A stretch of 64,000 nt of DNA from Persea americana (lineage: Eukaryota; Streptophyta; Magnoliopsida; Laurales; Lauraceae). The notes under the pieces were generated by a model. That model searched no databases. It was not told the DNA's origin and saw only the letters and a list, made by a program, of their open reading frames with translations. Location of the stretch: the NCBI GenBank assembly GCA_029852735.1, contig CM056816.1:3003001-3067000 (forward strand), given 5' to 3'. Every line of letters starts with the position of its first letter. The stretch's first letter is position 1. The translations under genes and the position numbers were made by a program. Positions 25,801 through 37,232 of this stretch are shown here, piece by piece.

Positions 25801-28800
25801 CCAATTGTAATAATGAAAAGACAAAAAATTACTATCTTCAAGACTAACCTTCAGCCCTTCGATAAGACGCCCAGGCATGCTTCCAATATATGTCCTTCGA
25901 TGTCCTCTAATATCAGCCTCATCCTTGACACCACCAAGGGAAATATGTATAAATTTTCTGTCCAGAGCAACAGCAATGGATGAAGCCAAAGACGTCTTTC
26001 CAACACCTGGAGGGCCAACAAAGCACAGAACTGGACCTCTGGCTTCTGGTTTAAGCTACATATCAGTAGATTGAAATCAGCAACAATACATAACAATCAG
26101 AAAAGTTGGAGGACAGTACTGGCAGTATACCTTGCGAACAGCAAGATATTCAATTATCCGCTGCTTAACCTTGACTAAACCATAATGATCATTGTCGAGT
26201 CGTTCCTTAGCAGCTTTAAGATCCAGTTGATGTTCTTCACTGGCCTTTTGCCAAGGGAGATCAGCAAGAAGCTCCAAGTATACCCGTGAGCTACTGTAGC
26301 CAGGTTGCTGAGGTTGCATTTTCCTCAGCCGGCTGAGGGAGAATCATCACTTTTCAGGTTAAAAACTACAAGAAACTTCTTCATCCAGAAACTGGGCATT
26401 CAAATCTGAACAAAATATCTAAGATTCAACCAGTCAACAGCATGGGCACACACATGGATACATGATCATGCAGGCCCTGATTTTATGGGCATAATGTGCT
26501 TCAAGTAAGTCCCACCCTCACATCTAAATGGTTCATACATCCAAGAAATGTCTAATGAGAACATTGTTAAGAAAGCTTTCTTGATGATATGTGGCATACC
26601 GTAGCTCTCTTTGTGCATGCTTCCAGACATTTGGAGGCATTCCTGCACTCTGCATCTTTCCTTCCAGGGCAACCACATCATCCTCATCGTCGTCATTGTC
26701 ACCAAGCTCCTCTTTTATTGCCCTCATCTGAAGATTTCAACATAAAAATGAAACTTCAATTCAAGATTACTAAGGATGGCAACAGGTCAGGGTTGGTACA
26801 AGTCGGGATGAACCTAACTTGCCTCAACTCACTCCTGCCCTGCCTGTACCCAACCACAGTAATGGACTTTTGATGTGATAACAAACCCACCTGTTGACGA
26901 GTATGGGTCAAGGGTTAGGGTGATCTAACAGACTTGAAATTTTGCATAAAGATAGGTCCCATCAGAATCTTCTGATCCCCCACCTCCCCCATAATCGCCG
27001 CAGCCCAAGGCAGGCCCCACAGTTGTCTACAGCAAAGCATGGACCCATATATATAGATAAGAGGATTTTCTCCTAAGCAAGCCTATGTAGGTAAGAGCCC
27101 TGTGGGGCCTGCCTGTACAAACCTGATCCATTGTCATCCCTAAAGATTACAAATTCAAGTAAAGGAACAAATAAAGAAGAAAGCAGTATGCACTAAGTTC
27201 TACTAAAATGTTTCTTGTGATCACCATAACACATACACAAGATTACATTTAAAAAAAAAAAAAAAAAAAACTATTCCAAACAGACAAGTATAATCATAAA
27301 GCTGATCCCCCAAAAAAATAAGCGTTTGACATTAATGTAAATATCAACTTCCCTCCCTCCCTCCCTCCTCTGCCTGGGGCCGCGACAATTATGGGGGAAG
27401 TGGGGGATCAGAAGTAGATCACCCTAACCCTCGATTCAAGGCCCCTCAGGTTTAACATTTTTACTAGGCATAGTTTTTTTAGGATTTCAATGCAAGTATG
27501 AGTATAAAATTTGAATATATATATATATATATATATTATCTCCTAGGCAAACCTATTAAGGTGAGAGCCCTGTGGGGGCGTGCCTCTGACTCTGCCCCAG
27601 CAAACTAACCCTCCCAGGCCTAATACACCATGTTCACCATACCCAATTTGAAACTAATTGGATCTGCATTTGATGGGCTCCCATCCAAAAAATAACCTTG
27701 TTTCCACACAAACACCACCAACACCCCACTCCCAGCAACAACAAAAAGAAAAAAAAATTGTGTGCACATGCACTCTTGTCCATATAGATTTTCTCCTAAG
27801 CAAACCTATATGGGCAAGAGCCCCGTGGGGCCTGCCTATGACTCTGCCCCAACAAACCAACACCACCAAACACCCCCTCCCCCCGGGGCCCATTCAAAAA
27901 TAACCTTTTTCCACACAAAGAACCAACACCCCACTCCCAGCAACACCACCAAAAATAACAAAAAGTTCTGTGTGCACTCACACTCTTGCCCATACATATT
28001 TTCTCCTAAGCAAACCTTTATGGGCAAGAGCCCTGTGGGGCCTACCTATGACTCTGCCCCAAAAAACCCACCCTCCCAAGTCCTAATACACCATGTTCAC
28101 CATACCCAATTTGAAACTAATCCGGTCTTGCCCCACCACTGGATCTGCATTTGACGTGCCCCTATCCAAAAATAACCTTTTCCCACACAAACACCACCAA
28201 CACCCCCTCTCAGCAGCAACAACAACAAAAGCAAAAACAATTGTGTGTGCACGTGCACTCATGTGCATGTAAAAAGCTGGCATGAGAGAACAAACCTGTT
28301 GTCGCAGAAGAAATTCTTTCTGAGATTTGGATAACTGTCCCTCAACCTTTTGAGTTATCTTCTCTGCTACACGAATTGACTGTTACATGGGACTTTTATT
28401 AAAATTACAGAAGCTTTAACCATACATGCAATACAGAAGCCATAGAGAATACATAGAGATGACCTCCTTTATGCTATCAATTAAGTCCAATCTACTAGCT
28501 GCTGCATTTACCTGTAAATGTCGATCAACCAACTCAGTAGCCTTTGAAAGCCTTACTTTCAAATCAACTGAATCCAGCATAGAAAGCTGCTCCTCGAAGC
28601 TTATCTCAAAGCTGGCAACAAATATATCAGCCAGCCTGTGTACAGGAAGTGTCTCAAGAAGAACTTTTGTCCTACCAACAGTTTTCTGTTTCTGTAAGCA
28701 GAAATTGAAATTTAATGAAATCTGCAATTCATTGATGCGACAAGCCATTTATAGTTTCATAAATCAAGCACAAAAATTCTAACAATCAGATTAATAAAAA

Positions 28801-31800
28801 AAGTTAAATAACATAATTAGACAATCAAATAAATAAAAAGAAAGAAAGGCTGGATGTTCCACTAGTGATGAAGAAAGACAATTTTAAGAAAATGTAAGAA
28901 CTTTAAGCCTCAGGATAATGAACATTTCTTGATTCCTAAATTCTGTACATCAGGGGGCATTATTGATTATCTGTACCATAAAATATGAAGAGACCCAATG
29001 TGGATGACCTTATGATTCCCAGATGAGATCATAATCTCCTTTGCTTAGCAGTTGGCAATCTACAGATAGGCGGTTAGAAAGGAACGAAACAGTAGTCAGA
29101 TCCCTATGCAAAATGGCTCAGGAAACTTATCATTCCATGAGGCTCAAGACCTTGTAAATCCTCCGGATTTAAACATGCTTTCTGTCAATGTTATGCAGGG
29201 GAAAAGCCATCACATGGATGTCCGTTCACGCCCATAAGTATCCATTTCAAATCTATTTTTGAGAACTACATAGCTAAAGGCATTCCAAAGAGGCCTAAAT
29301 TTTGTAGTTATATGGTTCTCCCTTTAATTTTGTTGCATTATGCTTTCCACCACGTAGATTGGTCCAGATGTGAGATCAAGCTTACAACATAATCCAACTA
29401 TCACCATCAGTTAGTACCAGCAAATTCAACATATTCATGTGATTCATTTCTACCATCACTGTTGCTAGGAACTGCCTCTTTGGACACTTATTACACCGCA
29501 ATCATTGTTTTTGAGTGCATGAGTAGTAGTGTTGTCAGCTTAAGTCATGTTAGTTGTGGGCCTGTGGCTAAGAGCTGCATAGGGCCTCGTAAAGCAGGCA
29601 TGTTTAACAAGATACATGAAGTGTGTGCATGTGAAGGCCAAGCATGCTGAGCCCTGGCACTGCTAGGTAATCAATTACCACACCAGCCATGAAAGAGTAA
29701 AATGAAAAAGTACTAAAACTTTTATGAAATAAATGCAGTATTCACGTTGGACTTTTTTTTCCAATTTCAGGATGAAATGATGTATAGTGCGCATATTGTA
29801 ATCCATCTGCTACTTTTCTGACTGATCTGAGTTTATTTTGTCAGCTTGCCACAGAAAAACTGCAAACAATTACAAACTAGCAGTCAAGTTTGAAGTTTAT
29901 GAACCATTTCTTCACCATACATTAATAAGGACTGATGGGTGATATGGGTTTGTACTCTAATGTGGGCAACACAACTAGACTAACCCTCAGGTTATTTGTA
30001 AAAGGCCAGCATTCTTGTTCACATTAATATAGAGGGAACCTCAGCTACTAATACCTTAATTGACCTTTCAAACAAAATAATGTGATGTCCAGAAATATAT
30101 TTCCAAAATTAAAGGTTTACCTGCTCAAGAACAGAGATGAGCTCCATTGCAGTAGCTTTAAACTGACGAGACAATGATATAAGATCCGGATCTTGTTCTG
30201 CTTGCTCCATCTCTAGTTAAACCAAAAATGAGAAAGTGCCTCAGCATTGCGACAGATGATGTTGATGCAAGATCTCAATATCCCCAAGTCACTGACAATA
30301 TAATCAGGAATTTAGAGCAAATAATCATCAATAACATGTGCATGATCAGATGCTCACTCAATTTGGCATTGACCAAGTAAGCAAGTTGGAATATAAATTT
30401 CTAGGAATATTCAATAGGAGCTAGATAGGGAAGTAACCAGTTGTTATGTGATTTTTGTCAGTCAAACAAGCAGAGCTGCCTAGACTATAGTCCAACTATT
30501 AAAGCAACGCACACGTGCAGATCCCTCCACCCATGTGGCACCCAGGACTCTCTCTCTATCTCAGAAATGGTTTTGGTTTGAGTTCAGTTTTAATTGATTG
30601 TGAATTTCCTCCTTTGAAAGAATCAATTGTAATCTCCCCAGTATAAGGGGATATCATCTCTCTGTAACAACTGAAATTCAATGGGTGAAGACAAAGAATG
30701 CATGCCTCTAAAGCTTATAGGTTAGATTCCCAGTAATTGAATCAAATTACTTTGACAGCTCTCTAACGTAGAAAGAGACATGCACTTCCATTAGTACCTT
30801 GTCCATTTGCTATCAAACAAAAGTTCAATGATTGAAGATCTGATGAGGGAGAGGATGTTATCTACTCAATTATTTGTACATAGTGCGTGCGCGCGCGTGT
30901 ATGAATGTCACACAGTCACACCAACTTGGAGAGAAACTAGAGGCTTCTCATTTCCATCATCTATCAAATAAAAGATCAATGATCAAAGATCTGATGAGTG
31001 AGAGGATGTTATCAACTCATTTATATATATGCCGCACCAGCTTAGAAAGAAGGTAAAGGCTTCTTATTTCCTTCTATCAATCCTATGATAACTAACAGGA
31101 CCTGGGCCTGTATATTCAGTCTGCGTCTAGATCAGGGCTATGACGAAATAGCATAAATACATAATAAAAAATACTATAATAATAATGATAATAAAATAAA
31201 TTATTAATGCCATTGGGTTGGCCAACTCCGGATTTATGGGATAAAAGAATGATGATGGAATTTGACGTAGAGTTACGTCATCATAATATTCAGGTCCAAC
31301 TTGAGTCTTGAACCAAAACCTGCTAGTCTCCAGGTGATCAGTCAGGTCTCAGTTTCCAACCGAACAATTTACAGCCCTGGAACAGACAGTTGGAAGATGA
31401 ATGTGCAAATTTTATTCATTTCTTCAAAGCATGTCTTAGAAATAGGAAAGGAGCTAAAGAAAACTCATGGACTCAATAAGAATTGCGAAAAGATAGAACA
31501 CACAAAGTAAGCATGGAGTTTCTCCCTTAGGTAGCAGTGATGCCAATATGAAGTCCTAAAAAAAGGAGAAAAGGGACTGTTGCATATTGCAATCCCAGTT
31601 CAGTATTCCCACAATTGAGAAAATTAAAGAGCCCAAATAAATCATTTACTCCTACTCATTTATCCATCACCATGGAATTGGGGTATAACAAAAAAAAAAC
31701 AAGCTTATATAAGACTATTAAAAAATTCACTGAATCTGTAAAGGGAGACGATGAATAAAACAGCTTACCAGCCTTTGTCAAGTCAAGAGGTGAGATGTGT

Positions 31801-33427
31801 GCAATGTAATATGTTCCCCTCGCACTGAGATCCTGAACACTAAATCTGCATAGACCTTCAAGAACCACGATGTATGTGACCCTCCCACTTGGTTTCTCCA
31901 CACCTCTGGAGAGATGTAAAGCTCTAGCAGCAACACCCCTAAAATTCAAAACCAATCCAACTATCAGCATCCATGGAGCAATCAAATGCCATTGAGAACT
32001 AATCCAAGGGCCTCAATAGTTCCCATAAGCAAATCCGAGAATTTCTGTTTGTAGTTCAATGAGAATTTCATTCATATCAGCATGGGGAATAGACAAGACC
32101 TTGAGTGCCAATGAATCAGCTCTGGCTGATTCTTTGCATCCTGCTTGTGAGCATCAGATGTAGCTAATGGACTTTTCAAACTTCGCTCCCCAGAATCACT
32201 TGCTGCACCTTCAAAATAGAGAGCTTCCTTCAATCATAAGTTAAAAGCATATCAAGCAAAAATTCTTTAAAACAATCCAAATAAATAAATAAATTGGCCC
32301 ATTTAGATGCAAGCCAGAACACAACTGAGCGCAATATTATGGCAGAAGAAGCGGTTTCAGTTTTGCTAAGCATGTGGCATAGTGCAGAAATAGGGGGCTA
32401 CTGTCTTTCCTCTTTTCCTGCCCAAAATCTAGATTGCAGCTGCCCCCAAATTGAAATTAGCAACGCTATGATGTCCAACTTAACTTTCCACATAGAATCC
32501 GTCTAGGCACCCAAAAAACAAAAGAAAGTGAAGACATCCAAACGCATCTACAATACACACACTCAAGTCACCTGGAGATAAAGCAGGAGCAACTGATGTC
32601 ATCTCACCACCTCGAACTGGAAGTACACCAATCAACCCCTTCTCTTCCCTCTGCCAAAGCTCTTGCTCCACCAATTTCACACTACACCAATTCATACACG
32701 TTACCGAGTGACACAAACAGTTAAAAACCTATATCAATAACAACTACAGGAAATAGAAAATTATAGCAGCACTACTGCAACCGAAGAAAAAATGGTTCAA
32801 AAACCAAATCCCAGGGTTAGCTACAACTGAACAAAGATCCCAAATTTAGATCATTTTCTCTAATGTATGCGATTCAAAACACCCAAAAGATATTCAAGAA
32901 ATTTCAACACTGTAAAAACATGAGATAAATCTTCAAAAACAAACATTTTTTTTTACCACAGCATGTTTCATTAATCATCTTCCAGTGTCAAAGAAACACA
33001 TCAACATTAAATGACTCAGATCTACCAAACAATTCATTCAGACAACGAACAACAAGAAACCGAGAGAGAGTCGAAGACTGCAACAAGCAAACAAACCCAA
33101 AAAAGATGAGAACTTTAGGGCTTGTGAGACACGCACGACTTCAATTATGACAGAACAAGATCAGTATCAGCAATTTTCGAGAAATTTTTTTTAAATTTCT
33201 CAAACGCAAACAGCAGAATCGCTAGATTTCGATTGCGATTCGGAAAAAATCGAGATTTCTAGGGCCTGTGAAGATCGCATCGGAATCTCGAAAGCGTGGA
33301 GAAATGATTCTATGCAATACCTGCTTGGAGAAGTGCATCGGATTCGTATGATGGCGCCGGGTAGGAGGACCTTGTTTCGGAAGGGAAGAATCGCGAGTCG
33401 ACTCGGCAGTTCCACCGATTCCGCCAT
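19187..33427 (-). CDS. LON2: Lon protease homolog 2, peroxisomal (17 exons)
   Basis: ATP-dependent AAA+ Ser-Lys protease/chaperone of the peroxisomal matrix, needed for matrix protein quality control. Exons from 5' to 3': 33427-33321, 32681-32572, 32208-32100, 31938-31769, 30212-30121, 28691-28512, 28379-28296, 26727-26600, 26332-26131, 26055-25849, 25056-24926, 24384-24171, 23925-23623, 23506-23312, 21409-21164, 19597-19496, 19270-19187. They total 2,664 nt with every phase consistent, giving 887 residues, essentially the length of Arabidopsis LON2. The N-terminal LAN domain starts MAESVELPSRLAILPFRNK. Walker A GPPGVGKT is at 407-415, Walker B MLLDEID at about 472-478, and the arginine-finger region (PPPLLDRME) follows. 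The protease domain has catalytic Ser in KDGPSAG (about 783) and Lys in VGGIKDK (about 824). The last residues are SRL, a type 1 peroxisomal targeting signal, which separates it from organellar LON1. There is no presequence. The start is supported by the conserved N terminus at the ATG at 33427. Confidence 0.97.
19598..21163 (-). other. LON2 intron 15
   Basis: It lies between the exons ending ...GGIKDK and starting ILAAHRYG. It contains a GA microsatellite, a comparatively GC-rich segment of unknown origin (about 19890-20380) and TA runs near 20940-20965. Minus-strand frames over the GA run (poly Ser-Leu) are artefacts. Confidence 0.7.
19832..19885. repeat. (GA)n microsatellite
   Basis: About 50 bp of GA in LON2 intron 15. 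Confidence 0.95.
22095..22787. mobile_element. 693-bp non-autonomous DNA transposon (MITE-like) with about 45-bp terminal inverted repeats
   Basis: The left end is TTAGGGGTCATTTGTTTGC, and the right end read inverted is TTAGGGGTTGTTTGC. Homology continues inward: TTTACATATGAAAATG against TTTACATATGTAAATG, then ACATGCA on both sides. There is no transposase-like frame. The immediate flanks do not give a clear target-site duplication, so I do not assign a superfamily; the GGGGTTGTTTG terminus resembles hAT/PIF-derived plant MITEs. It lies in LON2 intron 14 (21410-23311). Confidence 0.72.
25471..25775 (-). mobile_element. 5'-truncated LINE insertion with target-site duplication
   Basis: GTTGCTTAATTTT at 25458-25470 is exactly repeated at 25776-25788, a 13-bp target-site duplication. 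Inside the left copy is a (TTTTTA)n tail, i.e. a TAAAAA-type poly(A) tail of a minus-strand LINE. Only about 305 bp of 3' sequence are present, with no open frame. The same tail type ends the LINE at 38452. It lies in LON2 intron 10 (25057-25848). Confidence 0.85.
26915..27440. repeat. Inverted repeat pair (foldback-type element)
   Basis: GGTTAGGGTGATCTA and TTCTGATCCCCCACCTCCCC (around 26916-26990) recur in inverted orientation at about 27375-27440 (TTCTGATCCCCCACTTCCCC when read on the minus strand). Both arms continue into a GC-rich CCATAATYGYCGCRGCCC block. The left arm has roughly 45 bp more than the right between the two conserved blocks. Likely a decayed foldback or two inverted copies of one element. 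Confidence 0.65.
27537..28250. repeat. Tandem repeat cluster with units of about 210-250 bp
   Basis: The block CTCCTARGCAAACCT...GAGCC..GTGGGG occurs near 27539, 27791 and 28001, each followed by GACTCTGCCCCA, a CCAACACC-rich stretch and AATAACCTT. A fourth, more distant copy lies near 27070. Spacing is about 252 and 210 bp. The cluster follows a TA microsatellite at 27514-27537. Confidence 0.8.
28692..30120 (-). other. LON2 intron 5
   Basis: 1.4 kb between exons ...VLEQ (30212-30121) and KQKTVGRT (28691-28512). I see no mobile element or RNA gene in it. Confidence 0.7.
30808..31080. repeat. 151-bp tandem duplication in LON2 intron 4
   Basis: GATCTGATGAG(G/T)GAGAGGATG at 30837 and 30988 and flanking blocks (CTATCAAAYAAAAG upstream, GAGGCTTCT-like downstream) recur at a 151-bp offset. 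The left copy includes a GCGCGCGTG alternating tract at 30887-30899. Confidence 0.7.
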
Positions 33428-33516
33428 TTCCGAAAATCGCTCGAAGCAGAGAGAAGAAGAAGCGGCGACTATCAGCGTTCGATGCACGTATGGCTCCTGC
33501 AATCAATCATCGGTCA

Positions 33517-33525
33517 TATATATAT
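33517..33525 (-). promoter_or_regulatory. Probable TATA box of LON2
   Basis: TATATATAT lies about 90 bp upstream of the LON2 ATG on the coding (minus) strand and is the only strong TATA-like run in the proximal upstream region. The assignment is inferred from position and sequence only. Confidence 0.45.
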
Positions 33526-33880
33526 GTAACATATAAGCGCATATGGTTCATTTTAATGGGAAGGTCTTCTGGGGATGTTGCTCACGAGAAATTTGTGAGG
33601 CTCGTCAGGGGGGCCACTTATTAAAAAAAATAGGGAAAGAATCACGGTTGGATTGAATTTGAATATCATAATATTAAGGGTTTTCATAATTTTATGTACA
33701 TATCCAACTGTAGCTCATAACGAGCGTCGTCGATGAATAAAAAATTTTCATCTAAATTTGGAGTCTATCCGGGAAAGGTGACCTGGAGGATGTAAATATA
33801 AATTTTAAATAAATTCATAATTTATCCAATAATTTGGCAGTGAGTGGATCATGATGGGGGAATAGAAACTTATGTAGCCA

Positions 33881-34096
33881 ACAACCTCACTAGGACAAAG
33901 TTTTAATGATGAATTGATAGTAACGATAAATTTGGTGGTTAGCCAAGCTCCGCCTACCTATTTGTTCGTTATGGAATATGATAAAGATAACTAGCAGCGT
34001 CAATAGGATGGAGTTTTAATGATGAATTTGATGATTGGTTGAGCTCTGCCTATCTATTTATTTGTCATGGAATAGGATAAAGATAAGTTATTTTTA
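33881..34096. repeat. 113-bp tandem duplication upstream of LON2
   Basis: GTTTTAATGATGAATT at 33900 and 34013, and the later block CTATTTRTTYGTYATGGAATA...GATAAAGATAA, recur at about 113-bp offset, with divergence and a small indel. Confidence 0.75.
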
Positions 34097-35931
34097 TGTA
34101 TTGCTACCTGTCTTTCCAAGTACAATTTTAAGAATAATAAATTATAACATACTTGGTTTTAGAGGGATATATTCATTAAGACTTTATAAATATCAAAATG
34201 TTTATTAAACTTTAATGCCGACTAAAAGAGCTTTGAATATTGATATCCCCGCTTGTGTATACATGTGAAATAAAAGAAATGGGCAGGGATGTCTTTATTC
34301 GTGTAGACGAGCTGCCATATCGCCATTTAGCAAAACAACATAAGAAGAAAAGAAAAAATGAAACAAACGAGCTAGGATATCCGCATTTAAGGCTTTTTTT
34401 GACGATATTGAAGTTTGAGGACTTTTTTAATTTTCACCAAATCTAGGGAGGTTTTTCGGTAAAATCTTTTTAATTTTATTTTACTCCACTTTTATTTTAC
34501 TTTATGGCAAACAAATAGGTCATGCTCTACAGCTACTTAAAAGAATTACGAGAGCCTCACAAGCTTCTCCTGTGTGCAAGGGTCACAGACATCATAAGAT
34601 AAGGTGTGCCAGTAGTGTGCGTGGGAGAACGACTGTTGGATAGGTCAATCGAGTCCAGCAGCCGACCTATATATATTATTAGTATATAAAATAGGTGGGG
34701 CCTCTAAGTCTAGGGCCTGATTATGACCCATGAACGAATGCAATTTTCACATCAAGTGGAATAACTCACTGGTGCAATTTGAAAACGAAATATTTTAAGA
34801 TATTTTACTTTATGTTCTATTAATTTAGAAGGTAATCTATTCATATAAATATAAGGCGTTTGAATAATTTAAAAAGTATTTTATAGTATTTCATTTTCTT
34901 CCAAAAACCTTTAGATTATATTATTAAAGGATACGACGTATAAAAATAATTTTTAAAAAAGCTTTTCTAACTACGAATGGAGAGTTCGAGTTAAAATCAT
35001 AGGAGAGCTCATGAGCAACCATTAATTATAATGGCTTATTATAAGTTTTAAAATTTACGAGTCACGCTATTAGATTGGCCTTACGGTACTTACAAATTTA
35101 ATGTAAGGTCTTATAGCAATATCACAACTACATAACCCTTGTAAATTATCAATATTAAGTGGGTCTTACAAATGTCATGCTTGAGGCTTTCATTGTGATT
35201 ATCAACATTAGGTGGGTACCATACTGTCAAAATTAGCCGGGTCCCATGATTACCAATATTGAATTGTGTGATTGTAATTATCAATTTGCCATCATTAAAT
35301 GAGTCTCACTATTTGATAGCTCTTCTGGTATTAATATGACTACCAACATTAAATGGATCCTACAATGATTTCTCATAAAAAAAATCTAGATATGGTCATT
35401 TGTGATAATCACCATTAGATGTATTATAGTATAGTTATTAACGTTTGGTGGACCCACCTTAATTAAACAACATTGCCTGGAACTGATGATTTAAATTTAG
35501 TTTTATATAATTTTTTACAATAGATAGGTCCTACCATGATTGTTAGCAAATGTGATTACTAATTAGTGCATCCTGTGTTGGGTTAATTGATTATATTCTC
35601 TCCATTTCTTATTTGGTACATCATCTTGTGAGTTTTTTTTATTTTTATAAATTGTTAAATACTTCAAAGATATATTAAAATCTATGAAAATTGCCAAACA
35701 CTATAAGTGACACAATATAATAAGATGACACTATTTTATTCTATGATAATAAAATCTTACAATATTTAAATTTGTTGATATTATCTTATATACTTATTCA
35801 AACACCCCCCCTTATATTATGAGGGAGATTTTTATGAGGGCTTTTTTTTTTTTTTTTTGTAAAATGCCCCACTATATTTCACAAAACCTCAAAAAGACTC
35901 CAGGGTCAAAGCCCTTTTCACAAGATGTTTA

Positions 35932-36252
35932 GGGCGTGTTTGGATGGACGATGAATTGGTGTAAAGTGACTTGAAGAATAAAATTAAGAGAAAATTAAAT
36001 ATAATAAATTATAATAGTCTCTTGTTTTTAGTGGTTTGATAAGAAATATTTTTAATTTTTTTTATATAAAAAGAAGATATTTTATTGTCATTTCGTAGAG
36101 AAAGGAGGTTATTTTTTTACCTTTTTTTTTTAAAAAGAGAGGAGGAGATTTTGAATTTATATACTTTTTATATGACTTGTTGGTCTTTTCTTCTGCGGAT
36201 AATGGAGGCTTTACTTCACTTTAAGTTAACTACTTAAAGTCCTAAGCACGCC
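35932..36252. mobile_element. Possible decayed MITE of about 320 bp
   Basis: GGGCGTGTTTGG near 35934 is matched in inverted orientation by the sequence near 36240-36250 (GGGCGTGCTTAG read on the minus strand). The interior is AT-rich and non-coding. Only about 12 bp of inverted repeat is convincing, and no clean target-site duplication was found. Confidence 0.4.
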
Positions 36253-36447
36253 CGTGACCCTCTCAGGACAAGGTTTGGCCCATGACCTAAGAGAAGAAAG
36301 ACAAGTATTAGTTTTTTTTTTTTTTTTTTCACCTACTGTTTGCAATGAGTGTATACTTGACATTAGCGCTCCTTTATTTAAGTTTGGAAATACATATCCT
36401 TTGATGAAAATTCACTGTAACGTGATTTGATTTAGGGTGGTGGCTAG

Positions 36448-36563
36448 GCAATCATTTAACACCCAAGATAAAAACCATTTGATAGTAATGGTAAATTTTA
36501 AGCTTGGCAATCATTTAATATCTATGATAGAAACCATTTGATAGTAATGTTGAATTTTATGTT
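36448..36563. repeat. 58-bp tandem duplication
   Basis: GGCAATCATTTAA at 36448 and 36506 and AACCATTTGATAGTAATG in each copy give two head-to-tail units of about 58 bp. Confidence 0.85.
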
Positions 36564-37232
36564 TTAATTTATCAAATTCAGGCCCTTCATAGATTGCTTC
36601 GAATTCTCATGAAAAAAATGCAGGCCCATACAAAAGTCCAATGTGTCCTCAGGCTTTTTACAAAAAACCAGAACCCTGTTGAAGGGCCCAAGTGATAGCC
36701 CAAGGAAGGGCAAGCCTAGGCCCACACATGTGAAAGATCTAGGCTTGCTTGCACCTAGCCCTAGTCAAGGTTGTTTGTGGGCCGGATCGTGCCTTCTGAG
36801 GCATACCCACGTTCAACCCGACTTTTGAAATACAGGCCTATATCCAGCCCAAGCCTGCAAATTACCGTGTCGATTCGTGTCGAGCAAACGTTTATTTTTC
36901 AATTGCATGGGTTTTCTAGCAATTGTTTGGACAAATTATCACTAAATTACAACAACTCATTCTTTGGGCTAGCCTGGCTGGGTTCTTGGGTCACTATCAT
37001 TTAATCCGCAAGCCCGATCCAAATACTGGATGGGCCCAAATTATATATCCAGGTCCAGCCCAAAGTGGGCTGGCCCGGCCCATGGCCACCCTTTGCCCTA
37101 CCTTATATGGGTCCCGATTTGGCCAGTGTTCCTCATAAATTGCAACTCACGGCGTCCATGTGAGAGGTTAAAAAGAACGAGACGCTTGTTTTGCGTCCAA
37201 GGTGTTCGACGAATTTCCCCTGCGAGAAGGAA

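Larger units (their letters stand above)
26728..28295 (-). other. LON2 intron 7, rich in local repeats
   Basis: It lies between exons 28379-28296 (ending LLRQQ) and 26727-26600 (starting MRAIKEE). It carries an inverted repeat pair (26915-27015 and 27362-27440), a TA microsatellite (27514-27537) and a tandem repeat cluster (27537-28250). Its frames of Pro/Thr-rich or Gly/Trp-rich text arise from these repeats and are not genes. Confidence 0.8.
33540..37232. other. Divergent intergenic region between LON2 and the zinc-finger gene
   Basis: About 3.7 kb, AT-rich, no coding signal. It contains three sets of local repeats and a possible decayed MITE, listed separately. The right end should carry the zinc-finger gene promoter; CTTATATGG near 37102 is a possible TATA-like motif about 130 bp before the ATG. 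Confidence 0.6.

Noticed and set aside
27658..28154. Pro/His-rich and Gly/Trp-rich overlapping frames on both strands
   Set aside because: They arise from tandem repeats within LON2 intron 7.
36643..37138. Overlapping short frames upstream of the zinc-finger gene
   Set aside because: No domain, no conserved-looking sequence, and they lie in the expected promoter region.
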